From the NCBI GenBank assembly GCA_045540115.1, contig JAZQGR010000058.1:1-64000 (forward strand): a DNA stretch of 64,000 bases, in the 5' to 3' direction. This document shows, one piece after another, positions 16,500-25,592 of the stretch (its first letter is position 1; the number at the start of each line of letters is the position of its first letter). The translations under genes were made by a program, and so were the position numbers. The stretch is from Colimorpha_A sp045540115 (GTDB lineage: Bacteria > Bacillota > Clostridia > Oscillospirales > CAG-272). The notes beneath the pieces were generated by a model, which saw only the letters and a list, made by a program, of their open reading frames with translations, was not told the origin of the DNA and did not search any database.

Positions 16500-17329
16500 T
16501 GTCTGAACCTTTCGTAATAGAAAAGATACTGCTGAACGAGTCCCGCGGTATTCGGAAGCAAAGTGTGATCGAAGCCCTCGGGATAATATTTTTCAAGCAC
16601 GCGCTTGACCCATACGTCGATAGGGAAGCAGTCGAGTCTTCCGTAAGCGAAAAGGGCAACGCAGGAGGCGACCTTAAGACCTACGCCTTTTATTGTCATA
16701 AGAGTGGATAGAAGCTCGTTTGTAGGTAGCGCATCAAGCGCTTCAAGGTCGATCTCCCCCGACGCGACCTTTGTAGCCGCATCGTGTATGTATGGTGCAC
16801 GGAAGCCGACCTTCAGCTCGCGGAGCTTATCTATTCCGGCATCAGCTATCTTCTTTGCCGAAGGGAAGGAGTAAAATTCTCCGACGGAATATGTTTCGAG
16901 CTTGTCACCGTATTCGCGCGAGAGCGCCTCGACAAGCGAGCGAATACGCGGAATGTTGTTATTCTGAGAAATTATAAACGAGCAAAGCGTTTCCCATTTT
17001 TCCTGACGGAGAAGACGAATGCCGGCGCCGTATTCCATAGCGCTTTTGAGAGTCTCATCGTCGGGACGAGAGGATATGATCTCATCTCTTAACGCGGAGT
17101 AGTCAAGATCAAGCGCGAGATATCTTTTCCATATATTTTCAAAGTCGGATTCGTCCGCGCCTACGATGGTTATTTTATCACTGTCCTGAATGAAATCAAC
17201 TACGCGCCCGTAGGCAATTCCCGAATATGAGCAATCGCTGCTTTTTACGAAGCGAAATGACTGACCGCAGTCGAAAATCAAATCGAGATCGAAATTATGC
17301 GGACGGGGGAAGGTTACGCTTTTTACCAT
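16496..17329 (-). CDS. ogg: 8-oxoguanine DNA glycosylase, OGG1 type
   Basis: A 277-residue HhH-GPD DNA glycosylase. The N-terminal domain DLDLIFDCGQSFRF is typical of OGG1. The helix-hairpin-helix TIKGVGLKVASCV carries the Schiff-base lysine, and FPIDVWVKR carries the catalytic Asp. It removes 8-oxoG opposite C and may nick the strand. I start at ATG 17329 after TTGGAGCGTTGT; a TTG four codons earlier is less likely. First gene of a minus-strand operon with CDF, zinc-ribbon and ABC-F genes. Confidence 0.9.
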   Translation of the reverse strand: MVKSVTFPRPHNFDLDLIFDCGQSFRFVKSSDCSYSGIAYGRVVDFIQDSDKITIVGADESDFENIWKRYLALDLDYSALRDEIISSRPDDETLKSAMEYGAGIRLLRQEKWETLCSFIISQNNNIPRIRSLVEALSREYGDKLETYSVGEFYSFPSAKKIADAGIDKLRELKVGFRAPYIHDAATKVASGEIDLEALDALPTNELLSTLMTIKGVGLKVASCVALFAYGRLDCFPIDVWVKRVLEKYYPEGFDHTLLPNTAGLVQQYLFYYERFRQ

Positions 17330-17358
17330 ACAACGCTCCAAAATAATATATTCATATA

Positions 17359-17387
17359 ATTATAACATAATTCCGCGCAGATTCCAA
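17359..17387 (-). promoter_or_regulatory. sigma-A promoter of the ogg operon
   Basis: On the minus strand TTGGAA (17382-17387) and TATAAT (17359-17364) with a 17-bp spacer. Confidence 0.75.
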
Positions 17388-17431
17388 CATAATTACCGAA
17401 ATTTCTTCAATATATTTTTTTATTATACATC

Positions 17432-17460
17432 TTGACCGAGAGGGGAGAGTAGTGTATAAT
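17432..17460 (+). promoter_or_regulatory. sigma-A promoter of the M23-like gene
   Basis: TTGACC (17432-17437) and TATAAT (17455-17460), 17-bp spacer, divergent from the ogg promoter. Confidence 0.85.
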
Positions 17461-17514
17461 ATATCTGTCGAAATATATACTTATAGATGAAAACAACCCG
17501 AAAGGTGTATAAAT

Positions 17515-19170
17515 ATGAAGAATAAGATAATTACTCTCGCGATAGTCGTGGCAATACTTATAATGCCGACCGTAATAGCGCTGTCGTCCTATATATATTC
17601 CAAGGCGAACCCCGTAACGGAGGGCTCGGTATCAAAGCTCGTGATGACCGTTCCGAGCGGTGAGAGCGAGACGTATCTTAAAACCGACAAGGGAAGCAAA
17701 ACTCTTTACGGCGCGCTTATAGGCATGCACAGAGATGCTAAAAGAGTGTCCTCTCTCCCCTCGGGCGCATCGACCTACGCAGTATACAAGGTCGCATATT
17801 CAAGCTATAACGACGTAACCGAATACACCTATTATATGAGCTCTGATCCCTCCGCCTGCTATTTCCGCGACGGTAACGGTAAGCTCTTCAAGATCGCTAA
17901 GAAAAACGCTGTCAAGTTCTTAAAGACCGAGTTCGCAACCGACGTTTTCCCGAACGCTTCTCAGCCTGTTTTGAACGTTGGAAGCTCCGTAAACGTTCTC
18001 CCGAGCTCAATGAACTGGAAATATATCGGAATTAACGGCTCTTATACCGACGGCGACGTAACCGAAATTGAGGGAAGCCAAACCTGTGTGGTTTCGGGCG
18101 GACTTCAGCTTGATTTCAATATCGTTCCCGATTACGTTTATGCCGTTATCAAAAATGAAGCGGGCGAAACGGTTTTTGACGACGTTTACGAGAATATCGA
18201 TCCTAACCTCTTTGCAGACAATACGATTTATGATGTAAAGCTTACCGCAAAGTGGTACAAAGCAGATAATAAGAATAATTACGGAGAGGGCGAGTATCTG
18301 TTTACTGCAAATGTTCAGTCTCCTCCCGTATTCTACGTGAGTGAGCACAGCACGCTTCGTTACGGTGATTTCGTTATCGTATCTGCAAAGAACATAGTTG
18401 ATCCCTCTCTCATTTCCTTCTCGTCACAGCCCGCGCTTGATTGCGAGCCTGTGTTCTATGAATACGGCGATTATTATCACGCTATCATTCCGTTCTCCTT
18501 AAAGGACGAAATCGATAATGACGGCGCGCTAAATTATAATTTTACTTTTACCTACGGCGATACCACCCGTAACCTCTCGGTGGCACTGACAAAGAGATCG
18601 AAGGGTAAGGACAATCAGAACATACCGAAGGAAACTGTCGAGGAGCTTCGTAACGAAACAACGATCGCTGCCTTCAACGAGGCTGTTGCGCCTTATCTCG
18701 GTGCTCACGAGGATAAGCTCTACTGGATGAGCGACAACAAGATAATGGATCCTACGACAAGAAAGATCCGAAGTGGCTTCGGTATCGATATAATCCTTTC
18801 CTATGCGGGAATAAAGTATCAGCATGAGGGCGTAAACTATTACGTAAAGGATGGCGATTCCGTCAAGGTCTGCCTGCCGGGTAAGGTCGTTTACGTCGGA
18901 GAGACAACGCTTTCGGGAAAGACCGTAATAGTTGAGCACGGCGGCGGACTCAAATCGCTTTATGCACATATGAGCAGTACAAGCGTGACCGTTGGTCAGG
19001 AAATAGGCAAGGGAACCGTTCTCGGAATAGTCGGAAGCAGCGGCTTCTGTACCGGAACGACGCTCCATTTCGGACTTTACGTATATGATACCCCCGTTCG
19101 TTATTACAATTACGAGACAGAAGGTGTCTCGGTAAACAGCACAGTTGCCGAGGCGATCGGACTAAAGTAA
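17515..19170 (+). CDS. M23/LytM-domain protein, catalytic site degenerate
   Basis: A 551-residue exported protein: an N-terminal TM/signal segment (about 4-26), a long beta-rich middle region without a recognised domain, and a C-terminal LytM (M23) domain from about residue 415. The LytM fold is clear (GKVVYVGETTLSGKTVIVEH, LYAHMS, GTVLGIVGSSG). However, the HxGxD zinc motif reads GFGID and the HxH motif reads TLH, so two of four zinc ligands are missing. It is probably a non-enzymatic peptidoglycan-binding or activator protein like EnvC/NlpD. Start ATG follows AAAGGTGTATAAAT. Confidence 0.82.
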   Translation: MKNKIITLAIVVAILIMPTVIALSSYIYSKANPVTEGSVSKLVMTVPSGESETYLKTDKGSKTLYGALIGMHRDAKRVSSLPSGASTYAVYKVAYSSYNDVTEYTYYMSSDPSACYFRDGNGKLFKIAKKNAVKFLKTEFATDVFPNASQPVLNVGSSVNVLPSSMNWKYIGINGSYTDGDVTEIEGSQTCVVSGGLQLDFNIVPDYVYAVIKNEAGETVFDDVYENIDPNLFADNTIYDVKLTAKWYKADNKNNYGEGEYLFTANVQSPPVFYVSEHSTLRYGDFVIVSAKNIVDPSLISFSSQPALDCEPVFYEYGDYYHAIIPFSLKDEIDNDGALNYNFTFTYGDTTRNLSVALTKRSKGKDNQNIPKETVEELRNETTIAAFNEAVAPYLGAHEDKLYWMSDNKIMDPTTRKIRSGFGIDIILSYAGIKYQHEGVNYYVKDGDSVKVCLPGKVVYVGETTLSGKTVIVEHGGGLKSLYAHMSSTSVTVGQEIGKGTVLGIVGSSGFCTGTTLHFGLYVYDTPVRYYNYETEGVSVNSTVAEAIGLK

Positions 19171-19172
19171 AA

Positions 19173-19200
19173 GGAAGGTCGGCAATCAGCCGACCTTTTC
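19173..19200 (+). terminator. terminator after the M23-like gene
   Basis: AAGGTCGGC (19175-19183) pairs with GCCGACCTT (19189-19197), then TTTTC. It lies before the ribosome binding site of the next gene. Confidence 0.8.
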
Positions 19201-19222
19201 TGCTTAAGAAAGGAAAACGCCT

Positions 19223-21430
19223 GTGAGAATACCGACACGTATAATAAGCCTGACGCTTGCAATGCTTACTTTAATTAACATTTTTGGTTGTGGAGGAACA
19301 AAGAAAGTGGACAACAAGGAGCCGATCATACCCCCGGTAGTCGACGACAAGTACAAGTTCGACGAAACCTTTACCGACTATATCAGGAACAAAAAGAACG
19401 TAGATGACATTCTTTCTTCAAAGTATCTGAAGGGAATGCCGCTCGGCTATAACGATCTCGTTTTTTCCTTCTATCAGTCGGGCTGGGGCTTCAATAATAC
19501 AACGATCCATTCAAATATCACAGTAAATGAAGTTACCTACGATTCCGAAAAGATCGTAAATTCGGGCTGGGCTATGCCGGTTCAGGTTAAGATAAACGGA
19601 ACAAGTGTCTCTGTCAAGGACGCGGATTTCGCGCCGAGCCACGTTACCTCACACTATTCAAATTCAAACGGTGTTTCGGTAACGGGATATAAGTACGTTT
19701 CTACCGAGAATATGATCGCCGTTATCCTCGAGGTGAAGAATGAGTCTGAGGAAAAGGTTAACGCATCTGTAAGAGTTAATTTCAGCGGCAGTATCAATGG
19801 AATGGATACCGAAAAAAACTCTATTGTCGCAAAATATGTGCGCGAGGGTAATACTGTCCTCGACCTTATAGCGATGGGCGACGGCTTTGAATCCGAGGGT
19901 AGATTCCTTAATTCCTCGGTCGATATTGCCCCCGGAAAAACCCACACATTCAAGCTTGGAGCGGCGTTCGACCGCAAAGAAGCAGACGTAAATATCCTCA
20001 AGAGATTCTTTAAGGATAAGGATCCGATTGAAACTCAGAAAAAGAGCTTTAACGCTTGGCTTGAATACAACGTCCCGTATATTGATATTCCCGATGAAAG
20101 CATCGAGCAGACGTATTATTTCCGTTGGTATTCATTCAGAAATCATATTCGAAATTCCACGTCCGGTAGCTACGTAATCACAGAGTTTTTGCCGAACGTA
20201 TCCTGGGCGCGTAACGATAATGCAATAGTCTGTGCCGCAGGTCATCATATATACGAGGGCAGATGGCTCCGAGATCAGCAGTACATGGACGATTATATAA
20301 ACTTCTGGTTTGGAGTGAGAGGACAAAGCGCGCTTTACCTTTATTCGAGTTGGCTCCCCGAAGCCATTTATCAGAGATATCTTACAACGGGAAACGAAGA
20401 TATAGCAAAGTATTATAGAGTCCTTGAGCTTTTTTACGATAACTTCGAGGCTCATAATTTTGATGCTGATATGGGACTGTTTAAAATCAACGGCGGCTCC
20501 GAGGGAATGGAATGCTCGATAAGTGACCCGAATAATAAATTCAAGACCTTCCGCCCGACCTTTAACAGCTATATGTACGCTAACGCTCTCGCAATTGCGG
20601 AATTTGCGAAAATTCAGGGTGATACTGCGAGATACAATAAGTTTATAGCAAAGGCAGAGGATCTCAAGGCTGCAATGGAGAAGCTTTGGGACGGTTCCTT
20701 CTATCGCGCATGGCATTACGGAGAGGATGCATATTGTGACGTACGTGAGCTTATCGGTTACGCTCCTTGGATGTTCAATATGCCGGATGACGATGCCGAG
20801 CATGCTGAGATATGGAAGTATCTTATGGACCCCGATTATTTCTACGCAGAGTACGGTCCCCTTACTGCCGAAAGAGGTAAGGCAAATCTTGAGCTTATAG
20901 TTAATACCTGCCGCTGGGACGGTCCCTCATGGCCCTTTGCGACAACACAGACGCTGATCGCAATGGATAATCTTCTTAACAATTATAAAAATCAAAGCTA
21001 TATAACTGCAGAGGATTACTACACCGTGCTTCGTAACTACGCTCTTACACATTACAGAGATTTTGACGGCGATGGCGTCAGAGAAACTCCGTATATTGGT
21101 GAAAACCTTCTTCCCGATTCGGGTGAGTGGATCCAGCAAAGAGAACGAAGCTCAAACTATAATCATTCTCAGTATGCAAACCTTGTAATCACGGGACTCC
21201 TCGGAGTAACTCCGGACGACAGCGACGAGCTTAAGATATCTCCCCTCGTTCCGCAGGATTGGAAATACTTCTGTCTTGAAAACCTGCCATATCACGGTAA
21301 GAATGTAACCGTAATTTACGATAAGGACGGTACTCGCTACGGACAGGGAAGCGGTCTTAAGGTCTACGTAAACGGCGTTCTTAAAGCAAGCAGTGAAACG
21401 GTATCAGAGATCACGGTTCCGCTTTCTTAA
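19223..21430 (+). CDS. lipoprotein glycoside hydrolase, (alpha/alpha)6-barrel, MGH1/GH63-like
   Basis: A 735-residue secreted lipoprotein. The signal ends in a lipobox-like IFGC, placing Cys at about residue 23. A beta-sandwich N-terminal domain (to about 270) precedes an (alpha/alpha)6-type catalytic region with GRWLRDQQYMDDYINF, CRWDGPSWPFATTQT and NYNHSQYANL, which resembles mannosylglycerate-hydrolase-like / GH63-type enzymes. A short beta tail closes it. The likely role is trimming glycans at the cell surface; substrate unknown. Start is GTG at 19223. The GH20-like gene follows 19 bp later. Confidence 0.75.
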   Translation: MRIPTRIISLTLAMLTLINIFGCGGTKKVDNKEPIIPPVVDDKYKFDETFTDYIRNKKNVDDILSSKYLKGMPLGYNDLVFSFYQSGWGFNNTTIHSNITVNEVTYDSEKIVNSGWAMPVQVKINGTSVSVKDADFAPSHVTSHYSNSNGVSVTGYKYVSTENMIAVILEVKNESEEKVNASVRVNFSGSINGMDTEKNSIVAKYVREGNTVLDLIAMGDGFESEGRFLNSSVDIAPGKTHTFKLGAAFDRKEADVNILKRFFKDKDPIETQKKSFNAWLEYNVPYIDIPDESIEQTYYFRWYSFRNHIRNSTSGSYVITEFLPNVSWARNDNAIVCAAGHHIYEGRWLRDQQYMDDYINFWFGVRGQSALYLYSSWLPEAIYQRYLTTGNEDIAKYYRVLELFYDNFEAHNFDADMGLFKINGGSEGMECSISDPNNKFKTFRPTFNSYMYANALAIAEFAKIQGDTARYNKFIAKAEDLKAAMEKLWDGSFYRAWHYGEDAYCDVRELIGYAPWMFNMPDDDAEHAEIWKYLMDPDYFYAEYGPLTAERGKANLELIVNTCRWDGPSWPFATTQTLIAMDNLLNNYKNQSYITAEDYYTVLRNYALTHYRDFDGDGVRETPYIGENLLPDSGEWIQQRERSSNYNHSQYANLVITGLLGVTPDDSDELKISPLVPQDWKYFCLENLPYHGKNVTVIYDKDGTRYGQGSGLKVYVNGVLKASSETVSEITVPLS

Positions 21431-21449
21431 GTATCAAAGGAGAATGACG

Positions 21450-22403
21450 ATGAAAAGTGATATGATATGGGCATATATGCTGATGCTGTCCGACCACCAA
21501 TGGGAGGACGAAAGCTCACCGCTTCGCGGATGGAATCTTGTCAAGCAGTATACGGAAGATATCGAATTTAGCGAGAACGCATGGGATAAGATACTTCCGT
21601 TCATCGCGGAAAGAGGCTTTAACGCCGTTCTTATCGACGTCGGCGACGGAATAAAATATGAAAGCCACCCCGAGATCTCCGCACCGAATGCGTGGGATAA
21701 GGATTACGCAAAGAAAAAGCTTGACGAAATGCGCGCACTCGGAATCACGCCGATACCGAAGCTCAATTTCTCAACCTGCCACGATACGTGGCTTAAGGAA
21801 TACCGAAGAATGGTATCGACTTCGATCTACTATAAGGTCGCAGCCGACGTCATCTCCGAGGTATGTGAGCTGTTCGGCAGTCCTGAGCTATTCCATCTCG
21901 GCTTCGACGAGGAAGAAGCACATATGCAGAAACACTACGAAATGACGATAGTGCGCAACGGCGACCTCTGGTGGAACGACCTTTACTATCTGGCAGGCGA
22001 ATGTGAAAAGCACGGTGCACGCCCGTGGATATGGTCGGACTATATGTGGAATCACGAGGAAACGTTCTTGAAGAAGATGCCTAAGTCGATCCTTCAGTCA
22101 AACTGGTTCTACGGACACCTCCGCGATTACCCGACCGATTCACACGCCTATAAAATGATCCACGCATACGACGTGCTTGATAAGTACGGCTTCGATCAGA
22201 TCCCGACCTGCTCGACCTGGGACACGAATCAAAACACGATCGGTACTATCGCATACTGTAAGGAAAACCTCGATCAGTCCCATCTCAAAGGAATTATGAC
22301 GGCATCATGGGAAGCAACGACCGACCGTATGCTCTATTCGCTTTATAACGACGCGCACCAGTTCTACCTCGGCAGAAAGAAATTCTACCCCGATTCGTTC
22401 TAA
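21450..22403 (+). CDS. GH20-like TIM-barrel protein, cytoplasmic
   Basis: A 317-residue protein with no signal peptide. The order of strands (RGFNAVLIDVGDG, ALGITPIPKLNFS, ELFHLGFDEEEA, ARPWIWSDYMW, GIMTASWE) is that of a TIM barrel, and HLGFDEEE matches the HxGxDE acid pair of GH20 hexosaminidases. I start at ATG 21450, seven bases after AAAGGAG; upstream in-frame codons overlap the lipoprotein gene. It probably processes a product released by the extracellular partner, though GH20 activity itself is not proven. Confidence 0.75.
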   Translation: MKSDMIWAYMLMLSDHQWEDESSPLRGWNLVKQYTEDIEFSENAWDKILPFIAERGFNAVLIDVGDGIKYESHPEISAPNAWDKDYAKKKLDEMRALGITPIPKLNFSTCHDTWLKEYRRMVSTSIYYKVAADVISEVCELFGSPELFHLGFDEEEAHMQKHYEMTIVRNGDLWWNDLYYLAGECEKHGARPWIWSDYMWNHEETFLKKMPKSILQSNWFYGHLRDYPTDSHAYKMIHAYDVLDKYGFDQIPTCSTWDTNQNTIGTIAYCKENLDQSHLKGIMTASWEATTDRMLYSLYNDAHQFYLGRKKFYPDSF

Positions 22404-22411
22404 AATCAAAG

Positions 22412-22445
22412 AAAAAGGACAGAGATTATCGTCTCTGTCCTTTTT
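22412..22445 (+). terminator. terminator of the glycosidase operon
   Basis: A 14-bp perfect stem AAAAAGGACAGAGA / TCTCTGTCCTTTTT with a 6-nt loop. The stem is nearly identical to the terminator at 38242. Confidence 0.9.
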
Positions 22446-22525
22446 GATGTGCCGCGAAAGCGAGTTAATATTCCGCGTAGTATCGTATTTGTAAACAGAA
22501 AAGCGGAGCTCGGCGCTGAGTTGAT

Positions 22526-23749
22526 TTAAAAATCAATAGAATATACGGTATTTACTTTTTCGAATCCCAATTCAAATGCATCAAATCCTCCGTGTGCTTC
22601 GGCGTATTTATCAAATTGAGCATCTTCGAAAGGAATATAGCCTTTTTCCATTGCAGAGTTTGTAGCCGTAAGATAAAGGTATTTGATCGCGTCGTTGGGA
22701 GTGCCGGGCAAGTTTGGAGTATGAATGCAGTTGTTAAGGCAAAGACCGTGCGTGCTTTGCAGTCCGTCATAAGATATGGCAAGAAGCTTTTTGCCATCAA
22801 AAACGCCAAACGGCTGTTCAAGCGGTCTCTGTTCAAGCGGCTGCTTTATCAGATTTTTGAGCCCGTAACCTCCCGATCTTTTGAATACTGCGTCGGAATG
22901 TTCGGCAATAAATTCATCAATTGCTTCAGAATCTTGAAGCTCCAACATATGAATATCATACTTTTGTGCTTCCTTAGGCAGAACGAAAGGTTCTCCGAAA
23001 TACATTGTTTCATTTCTTTCTTTTATCCATTTGTAATTGAAGCCCTCAAGAGTCGTTTTTACATCTTCAAAAGATACATCATTATGGAACATGAAATCAA
23101 TATGTCCGGGCTTGAAAAGCATGAGCTTATCAATGTAATCTCTTAGATTGCTCAAATCATCAAGAACAAGTGTTAAATAAGGGTTTTCAAAAAAATTGTC
23201 TATCGTAACAAATCCCTTTTCAAATGAGTCTTTGTCAGAAACGATTTTTGAGCCGTTAATGGCAATGGTTATAGCCGTATATCCGTAACGCCTTGCATCT
23301 TTTTCAAGAAGCCAATCTATGGCCTCATCAGCATCTTTTTCAAGAAAATCGGAAAGAATGTGGCGAAATTCAGAAACAGCGGTAGCGTTTAATTCGTTGT
23401 CAGCCCAAACAACCGGTTGGTTTTTCATTGTTTTACGGTATTCGCTGGGGGTTTTACCGTATTGTTCTTTAAATGCGCGTGCAAATCCCTCGTGGCTTTC
23501 ATAACCGCAATCCAAGGCAATCGACAGAATGTCACGTTCAGGAGATGTACGAAGCATTCGTGCGGCACGATTTAGCCTTCTGAATTTTACGTATTCCATA
23601 ACGTTAAATCCCGTGTAGTTCCGGAATATACGGTTGAAGTAGTCGGTGCAAAAGCCTGCGTTCTTTGCTACGTCATCAAGCGTGGTCGCATTTGAGCCCA
23701 AGTTGTTGATATATTTTACTGCTTTTCTTATCAAGTCATTGTTTTCCAT
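22526..23749 (-). CDS. AraC-family regulator with N-terminal HTH and C-terminal GNAT-like domain
   Basis: A 407-residue protein. Residues 1-110 form an AraC-type double helix-turn-helix (TLDDVAKNAGFCTDYFNRIF, then DILSIALDCGYESHEGFARAF, QYGKTPSEYR). The remaining 290 residues look like an acetyltransferase-type sensor, with a final part (NAIKYLYLTATNSAMEKGY) reminiscent of GNAT folds. The HTH is at the N-terminus, the reverse of classic AraC. The ATG follows AGGAGGGAAAAT. Targets are unknown; no partner gene lies beside it. Confidence 0.8.
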   Translation of the reverse strand: MENNDLIRKAVKYINNLGSNATTLDDVAKNAGFCTDYFNRIFRNYTGFNVMEYVKFRRLNRAARMLRTSPERDILSIALDCGYESHEGFARAFKEQYGKTPSEYRKTMKNQPVVWADNELNATAVSEFRHILSDFLEKDADEAIDWLLEKDARRYGYTAITIAINGSKIVSDKDSFEKGFVTIDNFFENPYLTLVLDDLSNLRDYIDKLMLFKPGHIDFMFHNDVSFEDVKTTLEGFNYKWIKERNETMYFGEPFVLPKEAQKYDIHMLELQDSEAIDEFIAEHSDAVFKRSGGYGLKNLIKQPLEQRPLEQPFGVFDGKKLLAISYDGLQSTHGLCLNNCIHTPNLPGTPNDAIKYLYLTATNSAMEKGYIPFEDAQFDKYAEAHGGFDAFELGFEKVNTVYSIDF

Positions 23750-23802
23750 ATTTTCCCTCCTGAAATGGATAAATAAGCGGTCGGCCTACTGCTTGTGACA
23801 AT

Positions 23803-23831
23803 ATTATACCATACTGATTTCCGTTTGTCTT
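23803..23831 (-). promoter_or_regulatory. probable promoter of the AraC/GNAT gene
   Basis: Minus-strand TATAAT (23803-23808) with AAGACA 17 bp upstream; the -35 is a 4/6 match. Confidence 0.5.
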
Positions 23832-23850
23832 GACGAAAAACGATAAATAT

Positions 23851-23878
23851 AAAAAGGAGCACCTGCTTTTTCAGGTGC
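23851..23878 (-). terminator. terminator of the YkpA-type ABC-F gene
   Basis: GCACCTG/CAGGTGC stem (23859-23865, 23872-23878) followed on the minus strand by CCTTTTT. Confidence 0.8.
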
Positions 23879-23898
23879 GCCGATTTGTAACGGTTTTA

Positions 23899-25512
23899 TC
23901 AAAGCGTAATATTGAGGATGCCCTGTGCCTTCTTGTACTCGACGAAATCGTCGTAGTTACCCTGACGGTCAACGTAGGTGCCGTCGCTTCTAATCTCAAT
24001 AATTCTGTTAGCAACGGTGTTTACGATCTCGTAGTCGTGAGAGGTAAAGAGGACGTTGCCCTTGAAATTGTCAAGACCGTGGTTGACAGCGGTGATGGAT
24101 TCAAGGTCGAGATGGTCAGTCGGCTGGTCGAGAAGAAGTACGTTCGAGCCGAAAAGCATCATGCGCGAGAACATACATCTCACCTTTTCACCGCCCGAAA
24201 GAACGTTTACTTCCTTGAAAACGCTTTCATTCGAGAATAGCATTCTACCGAGGAAGCCGCGCAGATACGTCTCGGTCTGATCCTTTGAATAACGGCGCAT
24301 CCAGTCGAGAATGGAGTCGTGACAGCCGTTAAAATACTCGCTGTTATCGTGAGGGAAGTAGGACTTCGTGATGCTGATGCCCCACTTGAAGGAACCGCTG
24401 TCCGGCTCGGTTTCTTCCATAAGAACGCGGAAAAGCGCCGTTATCGCCTGTTCGTTACCGACGAAAGCGATCTTATCGCCCTTGTTGACTGTGAAGGTCA
24501 GATCCTTGAACATGATCTCGCCGTTCTCGGTCTTGGTAAGATCGTTAACGAAAAGAATATCCTTGCCCGCCTCGCGGTCCATGTCGAAGCCGATAAACGG
24601 ATAGCGTCTGCTTGACGCGGGAATCTCTTCAAGCGCGATCTTGTCGAGAAGCTTTCGTCTTGCCGTTGCCTGACGGGACTTACTCTTGTTAGCAGAGAAG
24701 CGCGAAATAAACGCCTGAAGCTCGCGGATCTTGTCCTCGTTCTTCTTGTTCTGCTGCTTGATAAGACGCTGCATAAGCTGGCTGGACTCATACCAGAACT
24801 CGTAGTTACCGACGTACATCTTTATTGAGCCGTAGTCGATATCGACGATATTGGTACAAACGTTATTAAGAAAGTGGCGGTCGTGAGAAACGACAAGAAC
24901 CGTACCGAAATAGTCGGCAAGGAAGTCCTCAAGCCATCTGACCGCGTCAATATCGAGACCGTTCGTCGGCTCGTCGAGAAGAATGATGTCGGGATTTCCG
25001 AAAAGCGCCTGTGCAAGAAGAACCTTGACCTTTTCGCTCTCCTTCAGAGTCGACATAAGATCGTAAAGAATGGTTTCCGAAAGTCCGAGTCCCTGAAGAA
25101 GCTTGGAAGCATCAGATTCAGCCTCCCAGCCGCTAAGCTCGGCAAATTCACCCTCAAGCTCGGATGCGCGAATGCCGTCCTCGTCGGTGAAATCCTCTTT
25201 AGCGTATATAGCGTCCTTTTCAATCATAATGTCGTAAAGACGCTTGTTGCCCTGAATTACGGTGTCAAGAACCGTAAACTCGTCAAAGGCAAAGTGGTCC
25301 TGACGGAGAACCGACATTCTGACCGTTTCGGGAATAGTAACGGCACCCTTCGTGGGATCAAGCTCACCGCAAAGGATTTTGAGAAAGGTTGACTTGCCCG
25401 CGCCGTTAGCACCGATTATACCGTAGCAGTTTCCGGGAGTAAATTTAAGGTCAACGTCCTTGAAAAGAAGCTGCCCGCCGAACTGAAAGCTCAAATCTGA
25501 TACTGTAATCAT
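23899..25512 (-). CDS. ABC-F ATPase, YkpA/YbiT type, with one degenerate ATP site
   Basis: A 537-residue soluble twin-ABC protein close to YkpA/YbiT, factors that act on ribosomes. NBD1 has an intact Walker A (GANGAGKS, 34-41) and Glu in LLDEPT (181), but its signature reads STLKESEK (154-161) instead of LSGGQ. NBD2 has a good signature LSGGEK (438-443), but Walker A reads GNEQAITALF (352-361) with no Lys, and the catalytic Glu is Gln (LLDQPT, 463). So the site made by NBD1 Walker A and NBD2 signature is whole, and the other is dead. It has its own promoter at 25548-25576. Confidence 0.9.
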   Translation of the reverse strand: MITVSDLSFQFGGQLLFKDVDLKFTPGNCYGIIGANGAGKSTFLKILCGELDPTKGAVTIPETVRMSVLRQDHFAFDEFTVLDTVIQGNKRLYDIMIEKDAIYAKEDFTDEDGIRASELEGEFAELSGWEAESDASKLLQGLGLSETILYDLMSTLKESEKVKVLLAQALFGNPDIILLDEPTNGLDIDAVRWLEDFLADYFGTVLVVSHDRHFLNNVCTNIVDIDYGSIKMYVGNYEFWYESSQLMQRLIKQQNKKNEDKIRELQAFISRFSANKSKSRQATARRKLLDKIALEEIPASSRRYPFIGFDMDREAGKDILFVNDLTKTENGEIMFKDLTFTVNKGDKIAFVGNEQAITALFRVLMEETEPDSGSFKWGISITKSYFPHDNSEYFNGCHDSILDWMRRYSKDQTETYLRGFLGRMLFSNESVFKEVNVLSGGEKVRCMFSRMMLFGSNVLLLDQPTDHLDLESITAVNHGLDNFKGNVLFTSHDYEIVNTVANRIIEIRSDGTYVDRQGNYDDFVEYKKAQGILNITL

Positions 25513-25547
25513 TATTTTTCCTCATTTCGTTTTTTACACACCCGAAC

Positions 25548-25576
25548 ATTGTAACATAATAAAAGGTTAAAGTCAA
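25548..25576 (-). promoter_or_regulatory. sigma-A promoter of the YkpA-type gene
   Basis: Minus-strand TTGACT (25571-25576) and TACAAT (25548-25553), 17-bp spacer. Confidence 0.8.
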
Positions 25577-25592
25577 CCCTGTAGCTTTTTTA

